Below, in pieces: positions 40,216-51,662 of a stretch of DNA of 64,000 nucleotides; position 1 is the first letter of the stretch; every line of letters starts with the position of its first letter. The translations under genes were made by a program, and so were the position numbers. This DNA is from Cichorium intybus. Lineage: Eukaryota > Streptophyta > Magnoliopsida > Asterales > Asteraceae. The notes under the pieces were generated by a model, which ran no database searches, was not told the DNA's origin, and was given only the letters and a program-made list of their open reading frames with translations. Location: NCBI GenBank assembly GCA_023525715.1, contig CM042015.1, positions 81,997,750 through 82,061,749 on the forward strand, written 5' to 3'.

Positions 40216-43039
40216 TCTTCAAATGCAAAAGATTTGAATGCAGAAGATTTCGATGAAGAAGATGACGATGAGTATGTTCCATCTAGTGATGAATCAACAG
40301 AATTTTTCGATGATGATTTTGGGTCCGACATGTCTGGGGTGTCTATAGATCCTGATGAAAATGAATATGTTCCTTCAACAATGGACAAGACACTGGTGGA
40401 TCCCTTTTTGAATGACTTGGTACAGGATGAAATGAATTTACCCAAAATATCATACAATGACGAGGAATGGAGCCCTTCAAATGAATACAATGACAAAGGA
40501 GATTTCGAAGATGAGGAAACGAGGGTTCAATTCATTGTACACAATCCTAACATACCTTGGAATAAAATGGAACCACACTTGGGGGAAAAGTTTGAAAACC
40601 AAGAACAGTTCAAGTTTTGTGTAACCAATTACGCAGTGGCTAATGGTTACCAATTGAGATTTGAAAAGAGCGACAGTTCAAGGATTTTAGTACGTTGTGG
40701 CAAAAAGAACGACCAGAATAAGTGTCCTTATAGATGTTATGCATCGTGGATGGGAAATGAGCTAACTTGGCAAGTGAAATCCTTAGAGGAGAAACATGTT
40801 TGTGCACGAAATTACAGTCTTGGGTCCTTGATAACTCCAAGTTGGATTGCTAAACATTACGTGAATGATCTAATTTGCAAGCCAACATCTACACTTAAAC
40901 AGATGAAATCTGATTTCTTACAGAAATATTGTTTAAATCTTAGCAAAGGTCAATGTGAAAGGGCAAGGGCATTAGCAATTACAATGATTGAAGGCAAATT
41001 GACTGATCACTATGCACGAATATGGGATTATGCCAATGAAATATTGAGATCAAACCCGGGCAACACAGTTCAAGTTGGAGTAAATGTGAATCCGGATGCA
41101 AAATATTTCTCCAGAATCTACATTTGTTTTAAGGCTTTAAAAGAAGGATGGCTAAAAGGATGTCGGAAGGTGATTGATTTAGATGGATGCTTTTTGAAAG
41201 GGAAAGTTAAAGGGGAGTTGTTAGCTGCAATTGGTCGAGACGGAAACAACCAAATTTACCCTATTGCATGGGCAGTCGTCAATGTAGAAAATAAAGATAA
41301 TTGGAAGTGGTTCATTGAGTTACTACAATCGGATATTCAAACACATCAAGGAAATGGGCTTACTTTGATATCAGACCACCATAAGGTATATGTTTCCCCT
41401 TATAAACTTATGATAAAATAGCCCCAATACATGTACTTATAACTATAGTTTTTTCCCGTATTATTTGCAGGGTCTTCTTGATGCTGTAAAAGAGGTTATG
41501 CCACATGCTGAGCACCGACAATGTGCCAGACATGTTTGTGCGAATTTTAACAAGCGTTTTAGTGGAGTGGTTTATAAAAACTTTTTTTTGGCAAGATGCA
41601 ATGTCCACAACAGATCAAGACTTTAAAAAAAATATGGCAAACCTAAAAGAATTTAACAAAGATGCATACGAGGATCTCATGAAAAGGAATCCAGAAAGTT
41701 GGTGTCGGACAAATTTTCAAACTGATAGGGCATGTGAGGCAGTAGAAAATGGAATATCTGAGTCCTTCAACTCTACAATCCTCCAAGCCAGGGAAAAACC
41801 TTTGATAACCATGTTGGAAGAAATCAGACTTTATGTTATGGAAAGATTTGATGCAATGAAACGAGGTAAAGATTCATGGAAAACAGAAGTTGCTCCAAGG
41901 ATACTTCAAAAGATGAAAAAATGGCACACAAACATGAGGTATACAATACAATTTTGAAATTTGATATGAGCATTTTACAATATTACACTAACTTTGCATT
42001 TTTTGTAGGAATTGGATTGTGTTCCCAAGTGGGCCTGTATTAGAGGTTAGAAATGGTTATGTGGATTTATGGTAGACTTGAAAGGCAAGACATGTACATG
42101 CAGATTATGGGATTTGTTAGGCATTCCTTGTGTTCATGCATGCGCGGCGATAAACCACACACACCAAAATATCATTGACTATGTCAGTGATTGGTTCAAG
42201 AAGGAAAAATATAGCATGGCATATAACACTTTCATTGTTCCTTTAAACGGAAGCAATTTATGGGTGAAAACTGCATATGACAAGCCATTGCCCCCAAAAG
42301 AGCATAGGATGCCAGGAAGGCCTTCTATTAAAAGAAAACGAGACGTGACTGAAAACAAAACAAAGTATCCTACTGTTTTAGGTAGAGGAAAAATAAAGAA
42401 GTGCCACAACTGTTTACAGGAAGGCCATAATACCAGGACTTGCAAAAATAAAAAGATTATGCCTCCTCTGAAGGAAAAGAAACCTCATGGAAGGCCTAAA
42501 AATCCAAACTCTGAAGAAAGACGTAAAAGAAAAAAAGCATCTGAAACAAGTGGTGGAAAATCATCTCAAACAAGTGGTGGAAAAGTAAAAAAAACATCTG
42601 AAACTAGGCAAAATGTTCGTGAACAAGGTGTGCCTCCAATGCAATTCCCTGAATCTTAGGTTGACGAAGGAGTGCCTTTAACCCAAGAAGGGGTGTCTGA
42701 AACTCAAGATACAGTGCTTGAAACTCAAGAAACAATGCCTGAAACTCAATTTAAACAAGTGCCTATGGTTGATGTAGCTTTGGTTGAAGCTGGTAAGAAA
42801 AAATATTACATATACTTATGTTAGAATGCAAGAGGTTGATGGTTAAATAACTCTAATAAATTCATTACTTTTGCAGGTAATAAGGAAGATCAAGGACATG
42901 TGGTTAATGCACCTGTTATCCATAAAAAGCTCAAACCTAGGAGGCCATCTGAAAGAATTCAAAAAACAAGCTCAAGAACCCGGTTTTTGACAAGGATGGA
43001 GGCGGTTCTATGAATGACAACCCTGTTGATTTAGAATAG
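40207..43039 (+). pseudogene. mudrA-type MULE transposase, frameshifted
   Basis: Exons 40207-41385, 41471-41938, 42009-42792 and 42877-43039. An acidic N-terminus is followed by the MuDR N-terminal domain (NQEQFKFCVTNYAVANGY, CGKKNDQNKCPYRCYASW), the DDE domain (first Asp in KVIDLDGCFLKG, second Asp in LTLISDHHK, Glu probably in NGISESFNSTI), a SWIM finger (CTCRLWDLLGIPCVHACAAI) and a CCHC knuckle (CHNCLQEGHNTRTC) before a basic tail. Lesions by eye: one extra T in the T8 run at 41582-41589, a one-base loss near 42060-42068, a TAG at 42657-42659, and a probable indel near 42985. It probably does not make full-length transposase. The start codon follows a duplicated leader ending in TCAACAGGTATG. 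Confidence 0.9.
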
Positions 43040-43049
43040 TTAAATTAGG

Positions 43050-44040
43050 AACGAAATTGGGAAAAAACATTGCCTCTTTTGTTATGTTTAAGCAATGTAA
43101 AAAACATTGCCTCTTTTGTCATTATGCAAACAGCCCCTGTTTAAGCAATGTACTTTTGCCTCTTTTTCGATTATGGCATCCTACTTTGTCATTATGCAAA
43201 CAGCCCCTGTTTAAGCAATGTACTTTTGCCTCTTTTTCGATTATGGCATCCTACTTTTGCCTTTTTTCGATTATGGCATCCTACTTTCCAAGCAATGGTA
43301 TCTGTTAAAAATGGTATCTGTTTTGTATCTGTTACAAATGGTATCCTACTTAAGCAATGTACTTTTGCCTCTTTTTCGATTATGGCATCCTACTTTTGGC
43401 ATCCTACTTTTGCCTCTTTTTCGATTATGGCATCCTACTTTCCAAGCAATGGTATCTGTTAAAAAATGGTATCTGTTTTGTATCTGTTAAAAAATGGTAT
43501 CCTACTTAAGCAATGTACTTTTCCCTCTTTTTCGATCATGGCATCCTACTTTTAGCATCCTACTTTTGCCTCTTTTTCGATTATAGCATCCTACTTTTGG
43601 TATATGGTATCTGTTTAAGCAATTGAATTTGTTTAAGCAATGGTATATGGTATCTGTTTAAGCCATGATAAATAATGGTATATGTTTAAGCAATGGTAAA
43701 TGGTATCTGTTTAAGCAATGGAAAAACCTTGCAGTAAAATGAACGCCATTGAATTTGTTACATTTTTGGTATATGGTATCTGTTTAAGCAATTGAATTTG
43801 TTTAAGCAATGGTATATGGTATCTGTTTAAGCCATGTTAAAAAATGGTATCTGTTTAAGCAATGGTATATGGTATATGTTTAAGCAATTGAATTTGTTAC
43901 ATTTTTGGTAGGATGCCAAAGTAGGATGCCATAATCGATTGAATCTGTTTAAGCAATGGTATAGCAGACTCAATTGAATCTGTTTAAGCAATGATTTAAC
44001 TGACTTTGATAGGATGCCAAAGTAGGATGCCATAATCTAA
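43050..44040. repeat. MULE-internal minisatellite between the convergent genes
   Basis: Imperfect units built from TTTTTCGATTATGGCATCCT, AAGCAATGTACTTTTGCC and GGTATCTGTTTAAGCAATGG recur many times. Near 43911-43935 and 44010-44033 the GGCATCC block occurs reversed (GGATGCCATAATC), so the array mixes orientations. Its long ORFs are repeat translations, not genes. Confidence 0.85.
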
Positions 44041-44357
44041 ACAGACTCAAGTGAATTTGTTACATTTTTGGTCCCTTTAAGTTATTATATCATCATACTA
44101 TACTAAATTTGTTACATTTTTGGTCTCTTACAGTTTCAACTTCTTATTATACCATCATACTTTCAAATATATTTTTACAACATTATAGCATCAAACCATC
44201 ATCAGATTACATTTCCATTACCAAAAAAATGAAATACAGCTACTGGAGTTCCATCATCAGATTACATTTCCATTACCAAAAAAAACCGAAATACAGCTAC
44301 CGGAGTTCCATATTCTCTTTAGAAATACAAAAACCATCATCACATTACATTGCCCTC

Positions 44358-44949
44358 TTAACTAACTAAAAGCCTAATGAAGATGCAAACTAAAACAATG
44401 CCAAACAACATAACTTTAACAGTAAACAAATCAATCGAATTCTTTTTGTTGAAAGCCTCAAGCTTCATTACTTTCTTCTGCAGTTCCATATTCTCCATGA
44501 CCAATTCCATATTCTTCTTGTAAAGTTCCGCATTTTCTTTGTGTAACTCATCAACTTTATCCTTATACCATTGAGTAGGTGAATCATCATACCATTGAGT
44601 AGGTGAATCATCATCAACCCATTTAAAAAAGTCGCAGTATTTTTTTGAAGGATCCTTCCACAAATTGAAGTATATGAAAACCAATTTATGAAGAAAGATT
44701 ACAGAATCAACATCAATTTAAAAGAATTTATTATACCATAGAATTAGGGCAACAAAAGAAAAGTCGGTCTGGATTCTTTGCGGTCCTTGAAGTCCATATC
44801 TTTGCCTGTTGACCACAATCACATTTTCTTGTTTTTCTTCCGGTTGAATGTGAAGTAGAAGCTCCATACGATCGAGCCATCTGTTGGTAACAAGAGAAAC
44901 TAGAGAGACCTCGTACTTGGGGGCTGTGAGAAAATAGAGAACGCTTCAT
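44358..44949 (-). CDS. GRF zinc-finger / coiled-coil / tail-anchored protein of the MULE, 169 aa
   Basis: Two exons (minus): 44949-44737 and 44654-44358, GT-AG, in frame with no stops. A Ser/Arg-rich N-terminus leads to a GRF zinc finger with Cys at about 43 and 45 (KCDCGQQAKIWTSRTA), 66/67 (FFCCPNS) and 78 (KKYCDFFKWVD). DDSPTQWY is repeated in tandem at residues 86-93 and 94-101. A Lys/Glu-rich coiled coil follows (about 104-142) and then a C-terminal hydrophobic helix (VMLFGIVLVCIFIRLLV, about 148-168). GRF fingers of APE2 and NEIL3 bind single-stranded DNA. Here the role is unknown; position suggests an accessory gene comparable to mudrB or VANDAL accessory genes. It starts about 100 bp from the right TIR, which may be its promoter. 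Confidence 0.85.
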
Positions 44950-45044
44950 TTTAACCCTAATTATTGCCTACCAATTGCCACATCAGCTTACATGTCATAT
45001 TTCCTATGCCACATAAGTTATGTTACCGAATGGGAAGGGTGAAC

Positions 45045-45166
45045 CGGTTTCATATGCTTAATTTAATGAAAATCAATAATAAAAGAGTTTGTACGTACTA
45101 AAAAATAATATAAGGGTTTTTTCAGGAATTGAGAGATAATAGATATGGTTTTTCCGTGATTTTCCC
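45045..45166. repeat. MULE right terminal inverted repeat
   Basis: Reverse complement of the left end, ending GTGATTTTCCC, followed directly by the TTTATTTAA target duplicate. Confidence 0.88.
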
Positions 45167-45199
45167 TTTATTTAAATATAAAAAGTTAATTTATTATGT

Positions 45200-45325
45200 A
45201 GTTTGAACTATGAACATACCATAAATGCCTAGTTTGTTATTTGGTTTATCCTTCAAAGTTCAAACTATGAACATACCATAAAAGCCTAATTGGATATTTG
45301 GTTTATCCTCTTACAAAAATGGTAA
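45200..45325. repeat. Tandem duplication of about 62 bp
   Basis: The block AACTATGAACATACCATAAA ... GGTTTATCCT occurs at about 45208-45255 and again at 45266-45311 with a few differences. Confidence 0.75.
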
Positions 45326-45450
45326 ATTAGTTTTAAATTAAGTTCAAACATGATAAGTCAATTTTTTTATATAATATAAGATCCTATTTTTTCCGGATCT
45401 TTTTATGTTGGTAACTCATCATTTGCTATGGAGAAGCCATTAAATAAAGA

Positions 45451-45715
45451 GATTATGTCAATGTAGTCTTACGAATTTTTCGGTTTTGATTTAAATGGTC
45501 CCTAATGTTTTGTTTTGGTCTTTTAGGGGCTTAAACTATACATTTACATGCTATACAAGTCCATCTTACCGGTAATTGAAGGTAATGAGGACTTAAATAA
45601 CAGATGAATATAAAGTTTAAACCCTTTGAATACAAAAAAAAAGTTGAGACTATTTAAAAAAAACAGTATGGACTATTTAAACCAAAAAACACTGGATATT
45701 ATTTGTGGCAAATTG
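45451..45715. mobile_element. Foldback-type MITE, copy 1
   Basis: Both halves are imperfect inverted copies: the left has GGTCCCTAATGTTTTG and TTTTAGGGGCTTAAACTATA; the right half carries its reversed counterparts (GTTTAAACCCTTTG, GACTATTTAAACC). It shares sequence with copy 2 at 46131-46379. No target duplication identified. Confidence 0.65.
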
Positions 45716-46130
45716 AAGAATAAGATTTTTGATTTTTCGTCAATATTACACTTCATCGACTAAATTCTTGATTCTCCAGTGGTTACCAACAACTCATGTA
45801 CGATTTCATTGTGATTTTCAACCCCCAGAACAATTGGTAATAGTGTGTGTTCCTTTTTCCCAGCCTCTATCTTGACAAAGCGAATTAACTCTATGGTTCC
45901 AGTTTCAAATATTTTGTCGGTGTTTTGATCCAAGCGTTTTTTCTCATTTCGCTGAAGAACGAGTGAATTTTAACAGTTTCTAGTCTCTGAATCTGTGTTT
46001 TATATAAAATTAGCTAAGACAAAACATATCGAAGATAATACGTATGAGGACTAGAGCAACGGAGGCGACTTTCATGGACTGGAGCTTAGTCCCCGACACC
46101 AGCTGTGAGAATAATGAGAAATCCATCTAC
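45716..46130. other. Spacer between the two MITE copies
   Basis: No gene or known repeat recognised. Confidence 0.4.
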
Positions 46131-46379
46131 GATAATGTCACTATAGCCCTACAAACTATTCAATTTTGGTTTAATGGTCCCTAATGTTTTTTTTTTGTAT
46201 TTTAGGGGATCAAACTTGATATTCACTTGCTAACCATGTCCCTCTGACCTCTTGTAACCGTTAAGAGGGACTTAAGTAGCAAGTATATGTAGAGTTTAAG
46301 CCTCTAGAAGACCAAAACAATACATTAGGGACCATTTAAACCCAAATCGAAAATTTTGTATGACTACGGTGACATTATC
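46131..46379. mobile_element. Foldback-type MITE, copy 2
   Basis: About 249 bp. Ends are inverted: left GATAATGTCACTATAGCC, right reverse-complemented GATAATGTCACCGTAGTC. Both arms include GGTCCCTAATG and AGGGGATCAAACTT/AGAGGCTTAAACTC-like blocks, and the centre (CCCTCTGACCTCTTGTAACCG) forms the loop. The arms span almost the entire element. Confidence 0.8.
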
Positions 46380-47099
46380 CCTTAAATAAACTACTTAGAC
46401 ATTAGTCGTTATAGTGATTTAGATGATTGCTTTTATATATAGATGTCAATAAAACAAAGACAAGTATAGTTTTGCGACTCATCGATGAAAAAAACAAGTA
46501 TCTATTTTACGTGATTGATATCATGAACATAATTATTTTACGGATGTCGAACTATTATCACATAACTAAAAGTTGTCTAAATGATCCATCGAATATTCCA
46601 ACGAGGGTTTTCTCAGGAAAACATCCGCTTACTCCCAAACTTGTTGTGATCCAACTTCACGACTTGCCTATAATGCAAATTAAAAGAAAAATGCTCAGAA
46701 AATTTGTCAATCGTCTGATGAGTCGTGCTTTCTAATAGACACTGAAAACAAATATGAAACATGTCATGTACAATACGTAGATGTGCAATAACAACAATAA
46801 ATAGTCAAATATACACAAGGAGCAATGAACGGGTCAATACCAAACATTGTAAATTAGAGAATGGTCACTAGTTAATGATGATCCTAACACACTAGTGAGT
46901 GTATGTGGGAGTCACCCTACTAAGTGGAACTTAGTGGGAGATGCTAGAAAACAATCCATATTGGTCATTAATCCAATAACACTACACATGCACATGCCGA
47001 TAGATTGGGATAATAGTTTCAGAGTTGCAACTAACCATGGTTGCCCACTTCTATGGTACCCTAAATGTAGAGCATGCTGGTGATTTTAGTGTCACTGAC
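46380..47099. other. Unassigned DNA with an unrecognised 102-codon ORF
   Basis: The plus-strand ORF at 46427-46735 ends in a basic stretch (KRKMLRKFVNRLMSRAF). No family recognised and no intron or promoter evidence. May be a decayed gene fragment. Confidence 0.35.
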
Positions 47100-47680
47100 C
47101 ATTTGGTGTAACTAGAATAAACATGAGTACCAAATGGACAAATATTATGATCTAATACATGTTAGGATGTACATAATGCATGCGTGTAAATACCAAGTTT
47201 AATCTTGGACATGACAAAAGTTCTACGTAATTTTGAAGTTGAAAGGCAGTGGAAAACGGTTACAACTTCCAAAATGTTGTTTATAACCTCCAAAATGGAA
47301 GTAATGGATAGTAGTTATAACATCCAGTAATGGATTTAACTTCCATGGAGTGGTCATAACTCCATTATTGGTCATAATTGTTAGTAGTGGTTATGAATTC
47401 TGTAGCGGTCAACACTTTCAAGGGTGGCTATAACTTCCAAGAAATAGTTTTGTCTATCTTATCCTCTTTAAGTATAAATAAAGGAAAGGCTTCACATTTT
47501 AACAGGGAAGCAGATGAGAAAGCTTTGGCATCTCAGAGAAATTAACAAGCCATATACAATATAGTTTTCATGATTTCTCTTTTGTAGCCAGAATTGTTAT
47601 TTTTCCTGTATGATTATCCTCATAGTTCGAATTTTGTGTTAACCCAACAAAATATCAAATTCAGAAAGTGGTTTACACGA
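47100..47680 (+). other. LTR-like segment with short degenerate repeats and a TATA motif
   Basis: From 47230 to 47450 the motif GGTTATAACTTCCA and variants recur about every 30 bp. AAGTATAAATAAAGG at about 47470 looks like a core promoter. The pattern suggests a retrotransposon U3, but termini, primer-binding site and coding region are not seen. Confidence 0.4.
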
Positions 47681-48885
47681 TCCTACTTGAAGTCCAAGGC
47701 TTATTCATGATTCCAGAAACCACCCCATTTACATATACTCCAGATATGTCACATTTATATATGCACCATATGGCAAAGAAAAGGCTAGCACGTCATGGCC
47801 TAATCGATATGTGATTAAAATGGCATATTTGTGTTCATGCAAGAATAAGCTATTTAATAGACATGATTAACAACCAAACTTTAAGAGAACATAAGGCACG
47901 TCAATTGGATCAAAGTGTGAAGACAATATATCAAATATGTCTAACCATGATCAAATTTCATACTTCAAGCAACAATATGCAAATAACAAGATGCAAGATT
48001 GATATAAAAATGTACACACAATGTCTTGATGGGCAAAGCACAATCAAGTATATAGACTTAAGTTAGTGTGTATATACTCTCTATATATAGTCATGAACGT
48101 ACCTAAGTTTTCTAGTCTCAAACCTTTGTAGACTAAATGGGGTGATCCTACTTCAAATTTCCTTGCCTAAAGTAACATATATGACAAAGAGTGATTATTA
48201 ACTATTGAAATGACAATATTCAAGTTGTTTGTATAATATATATCTTATTTAAATGGTAACCTAATATAATAACATATGGAAATTTTATCTATTTAGACAA
48301 TATACCTTCTAAAGCAATTCGCGATTGTCAAATAAGTTATATTTGTAACGCACTCGCTAAGGGTAATTATAAAAACATCGCTTTTAAACCTACAAGTTTT
48401 TGTCAAAGTTTATAAATAATCACATGCAGGAATTTGGTCCAAAACATCTCAATGCAGTTAAATTGCATTTGAACACCATTTTAAAGTCAATTGAGTCTCT
48501 ACTTCAAAATCATTTCAAAGTTTTAGGTTGCGGAAAATCATACGATCCCAATTCCGAAACAACTCAATTTGTTTTAAAAGAGCGGGGTGGTTACAATACA
48601 AATATCATTACATAGTTTAAATAAAACCACACAATTCGTGACCTTCTAAAATCCCAAGCTCTACATAAGTCTCCATTAACCGTCAACATGAACACATGTC
48701 AAAATAAGTTAGGAAATGGAAACGTCTAGTGAGAATACTCAGGTCAACTCATTTAGAGTAGGTGATGTTAATCACCATACTCGGTCAAACCCCCAAAAAC
48801 ATCTTAAACCCACCCATACATCATAAAGATAGTTCGAGGGATAAATTGTCCCCAAAATCATCGTAGTCAACATTTAATTCAAATA
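47681..48885. other. Unassigned repeat-like intergenic DNA
   Basis: No gene recognised. The ORFs at 47863-48066 and 48400-48615 have no family motif. A TGTAACGC motif at about 48346 resembles an end of the Ty3-type LTRs further right. Confidence 0.35.
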
Positions 48886-49019
48886 CAACTTTGTGACGCC
48901 GACAACATCATAGATATAGTAATGTGGAGTTTAATCCCAAAATCAACATGTTCAACTTTGTGACACCGAAAACATAATAGATATAGTAAGTGGGAGTTTA
49001 ATCCCAAAATCAACATGGT
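48886..49019. repeat. 67-bp tandem duplication
   Basis: Two consecutive units starting CAACTTTGTGAC and ending CCCAAAATCAACATG, with several differences by eye. Confidence 0.8.
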
Positions 49020-51129
49020 CAGCTTTATCATCATAAAATATCATTTGCATCAAAAAAACATTTCATCATAAAAAGGGTAAGTCATATGTATAAATGTATA
49101 CATATGCAACCAACTCATATCCATAGTCCATCTCATCAAGTCCATCCTCACATTGGTGGTTTAAAGGATATCATACCCTTCCATTGTGGTCAGGTACTTG
49201 CGAACCACCACACAAGCACCATATGTGTGGTAGTTAGCCTCATACATGCAATATGATAATTATCTAGAAATCTAATCACTACATCTTTCATCTTTAAGTC
49301 AATTTCCATATGGATATCATGAGTGCCAGCCACAAACCCTCATCCTAAATGTAATACACATATATGATGGAATTATGGTTTTAAAATCATATTTTCATTA
49401 TCTTTAGTTTTTCATTAAAAATAGATTTTATGAATGCACAAGTGTACTTATAGTATAGCCCATAGCAGATAAAATGAATGCATGAAAATCTTAAAAAAAC
49501 TCACACCATAAAATATTTTAGGGACATGTATACTCGCATTAGTTAAGTAGTAACTCAAGTCCTCAACTTTATTCTCTACTGCTACACCTCAGCTCTCATC
49601 CTACAAGTCAATGAAGAAGTGTTACTTCTAAGTCACCTATTTTTGGTGACAAAACAAAAGTTCACTAACAACACTTCTTAGGGTCACCAATCCACCTCAA
49701 ATGTAATGAAAACCCTAAGGAAAGGATCAAGGACCAGTACTCTGCAGGCCACAGGCTACACAACACAAAACTTGCAAGATCATGAGCCATCCAATAACGC
49801 ATCACATTCTAGGCCCTTACACGACGTGTAAGCTGGGTAGAGTGCATGCCACATTTCAAAAATTCTCCATTCTTTTATTAAGTCATTCCTCTTTCATCTA
49901 GACTCCATCCACGACTCATAAGTGACTTAAAATAAGTCTAAACCTCAAGATATCATCTCCAAATGATCAAGATGTTCATGTCTTAATGCATTAAGTGCCA
50001 AGCATCTCAATGGATTAGAATTCCATCAAGACATTCGCTAAACACTTGAATACAAGTCATTCACCACATCATACTCTTGTAAACAATCCATTAAGTTCTT
50101 AATCACTATGTCATCCTTAAAGGAGTCATTCTCATTCCTTAATTCCAGTCCAAATAAGATTACCTCATGGAGTTTCTAATTCCAAGCATTGATCAAAGAT
50201 TGAAATACTCATGAAATGTCCAATTTCAATCATGGTTTCATTATACTTCAAAGAGTCAGTATTTAATATTAGCTTATGATCATTTCATCCATATTTAGAA
50301 TAAGTCTAACCATTATAGGTGCACATAGAATATAATATACAACTTTCCAAGGTCAATGTACAACACATTCATAGGCCTATGATTCCAAACACCCAATTCT
50401 ATCATTGTTATAGTGATTCTAAAGTTATTTTCTCAGCATTATTTGATTGGAATCATAAGGAAAAAAATTTAGAAATGATCTATTTCATCCAAAACATAAC
50501 AAATGATTCATCTAACACCAACATGGACAAAATATCCTTAAAACCCAAGTTCTAGGGTTCATAACACCCATTTTTTTCATTAGAGGTGATACTAAGTCAT
50601 CCATTGGTTGGATGGTGATCACATGATGGTCTAGAATCATAAACAAACACTTGGAATCATAGGATTTACCTCCTCCAAATAATATTTTCAGATTTGAACA
50701 AAACCCCCAACTCCATATGGGTGTTCAAGCTAGAAAAGAGAGGATTATACCATAAGTTGCAAGGAAACTTCAACAACTTGATTAATCTTCAATCACTAGC
50801 ATCACGCCTCTTAAAACCTTAGAAACTCTTCCTCTTAAATTCATCTAACTCCAAGGAAATGGGGAGAAATCCCCATGTATTCATCTAATGTTTCTATAAA
50901 TTGCAAAATGGTCCATAAAGTCCAATTTCTCTAATTTCTAGCACCAATTGATAACACCTTTAATGTAACTTTCCATCTTTAGACTTTTTCCCCTAAAAAT
51001 AAAATTAATATTCATCTTAGTTATTGACTACGTCAACCTTAACCAATAGTTTCGTCATTTGGCAAATATGGCCATTCTTACTAAAATTTCTACAACTAGG
51101 TCCTTTTGTTGCAAATAAATGAAAAAAGA

Positions 51130-51135
<6 letters not shown>
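49020..51135 (-). other. Possible very diverged Ty3-type LTR (minus sense)
   Basis: Read on the minus strand, 51120 down to about 48346 has the general order of the 52-54 kb LTRs: a TTGCAA-rich start, GTTATAAAA-like AT part, ATTTGGACTTTATGGACC, a GAAGTTTCCTTGCAACTTATGG section and a later variable part. Termini are not convincing. Confidence 0.3.

Positions 51136-51169
<34 letters not shown>
51136..51169. repeat. (TA)n microsatellite
   Basis: About 17 TA units. Confidence 0.9.
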
Positions 51170-51173
<4 letters not shown>

Positions 51174-51477
51174 ATCGAATCATTAATATGTAACTGTAAT
51201 AAAATATTTACAATAAGAAAATATAGGGAAAGGGATAATGTACCATAACTATAGTAGATGAATTTGCTTCAAATCCAATCCTCATAATCAAACATTGACA
51301 TACTTTTCATTGAAGTTATTTTGATTACATCTTCTAAAAAAATAACATCCTCACACTTAAAATCTACATGCAAAGTTGACTAGACAGTTAAAACCAAATA
51401 TAACACCACAAAGGTGGCCCTTTAGAAGCAACGAAAATGTAGAAAACTAACCTTCCAACATAACTATGTACCATAAA

Positions 51478-51610
51478 TTATTTCCTGAATTCCATCCTGG
51501 AGAGAACTGGTTCCCGTTGGTGTATATAATAGCTGGGAGAATCATTGTGGCTGGATTTTGTAGGGTCGACAAGGTTAGGATTTGTGTTCTTTGAAGTAGA
51601 AGTAGGTGAC
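51478..51610 (-). pseudogene. Ty1/copia gag N-terminal fragment
   Basis: Minus-strand NPNLVDPTKSSHNDSPSYYI followed by HQREP resembles the opening of copia gag polyproteins (N.SSPYFLHPNESP...). It then breaks off. Short, so only a moderate call. Confidence 0.5.
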
Positions 51611-51662
51611 GCCGCAGTCGTTGATACGATCAAAAATGAAAATAAAACCCTATTGTCCACTA

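Larger units (their letters stand above)
39721..45166. mobile_element. Complete two-gene Mutator-like transposon (MULE), 5.4 kb
   Basis: A perfect 9-bp direct repeat TTTATTTAA occurs at 39712-39720 and 45167-45175. Just inside, the ends are inverted copies: both contain AATCACGGAAAAACCATATC and stay alignable for about 120 bp. Inside are a plus-strand mudrA-type transposase (40207-43039), a minisatellite spacer, and a minus-strand GRF zinc-finger gene (44358-44949) pointing towards it. The convergent two-gene design mirrors MuDR, in which each TIR drives one gene. The clear TSD and readable genes suggest a fairly recent insertion, although the transposase is damaged. Confidence 0.92.

Noticed and set aside
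41408..41608. 66-codon minus-strand ORF across the transposase intron
   Set aside because: Antisense shadow of the transposase exon and intron.
43057..43490. Three overlapping 83-104 codon ORFs
   Set aside because: They are translations of the MULE-internal minisatellite (the same peptide recurs in all frames).
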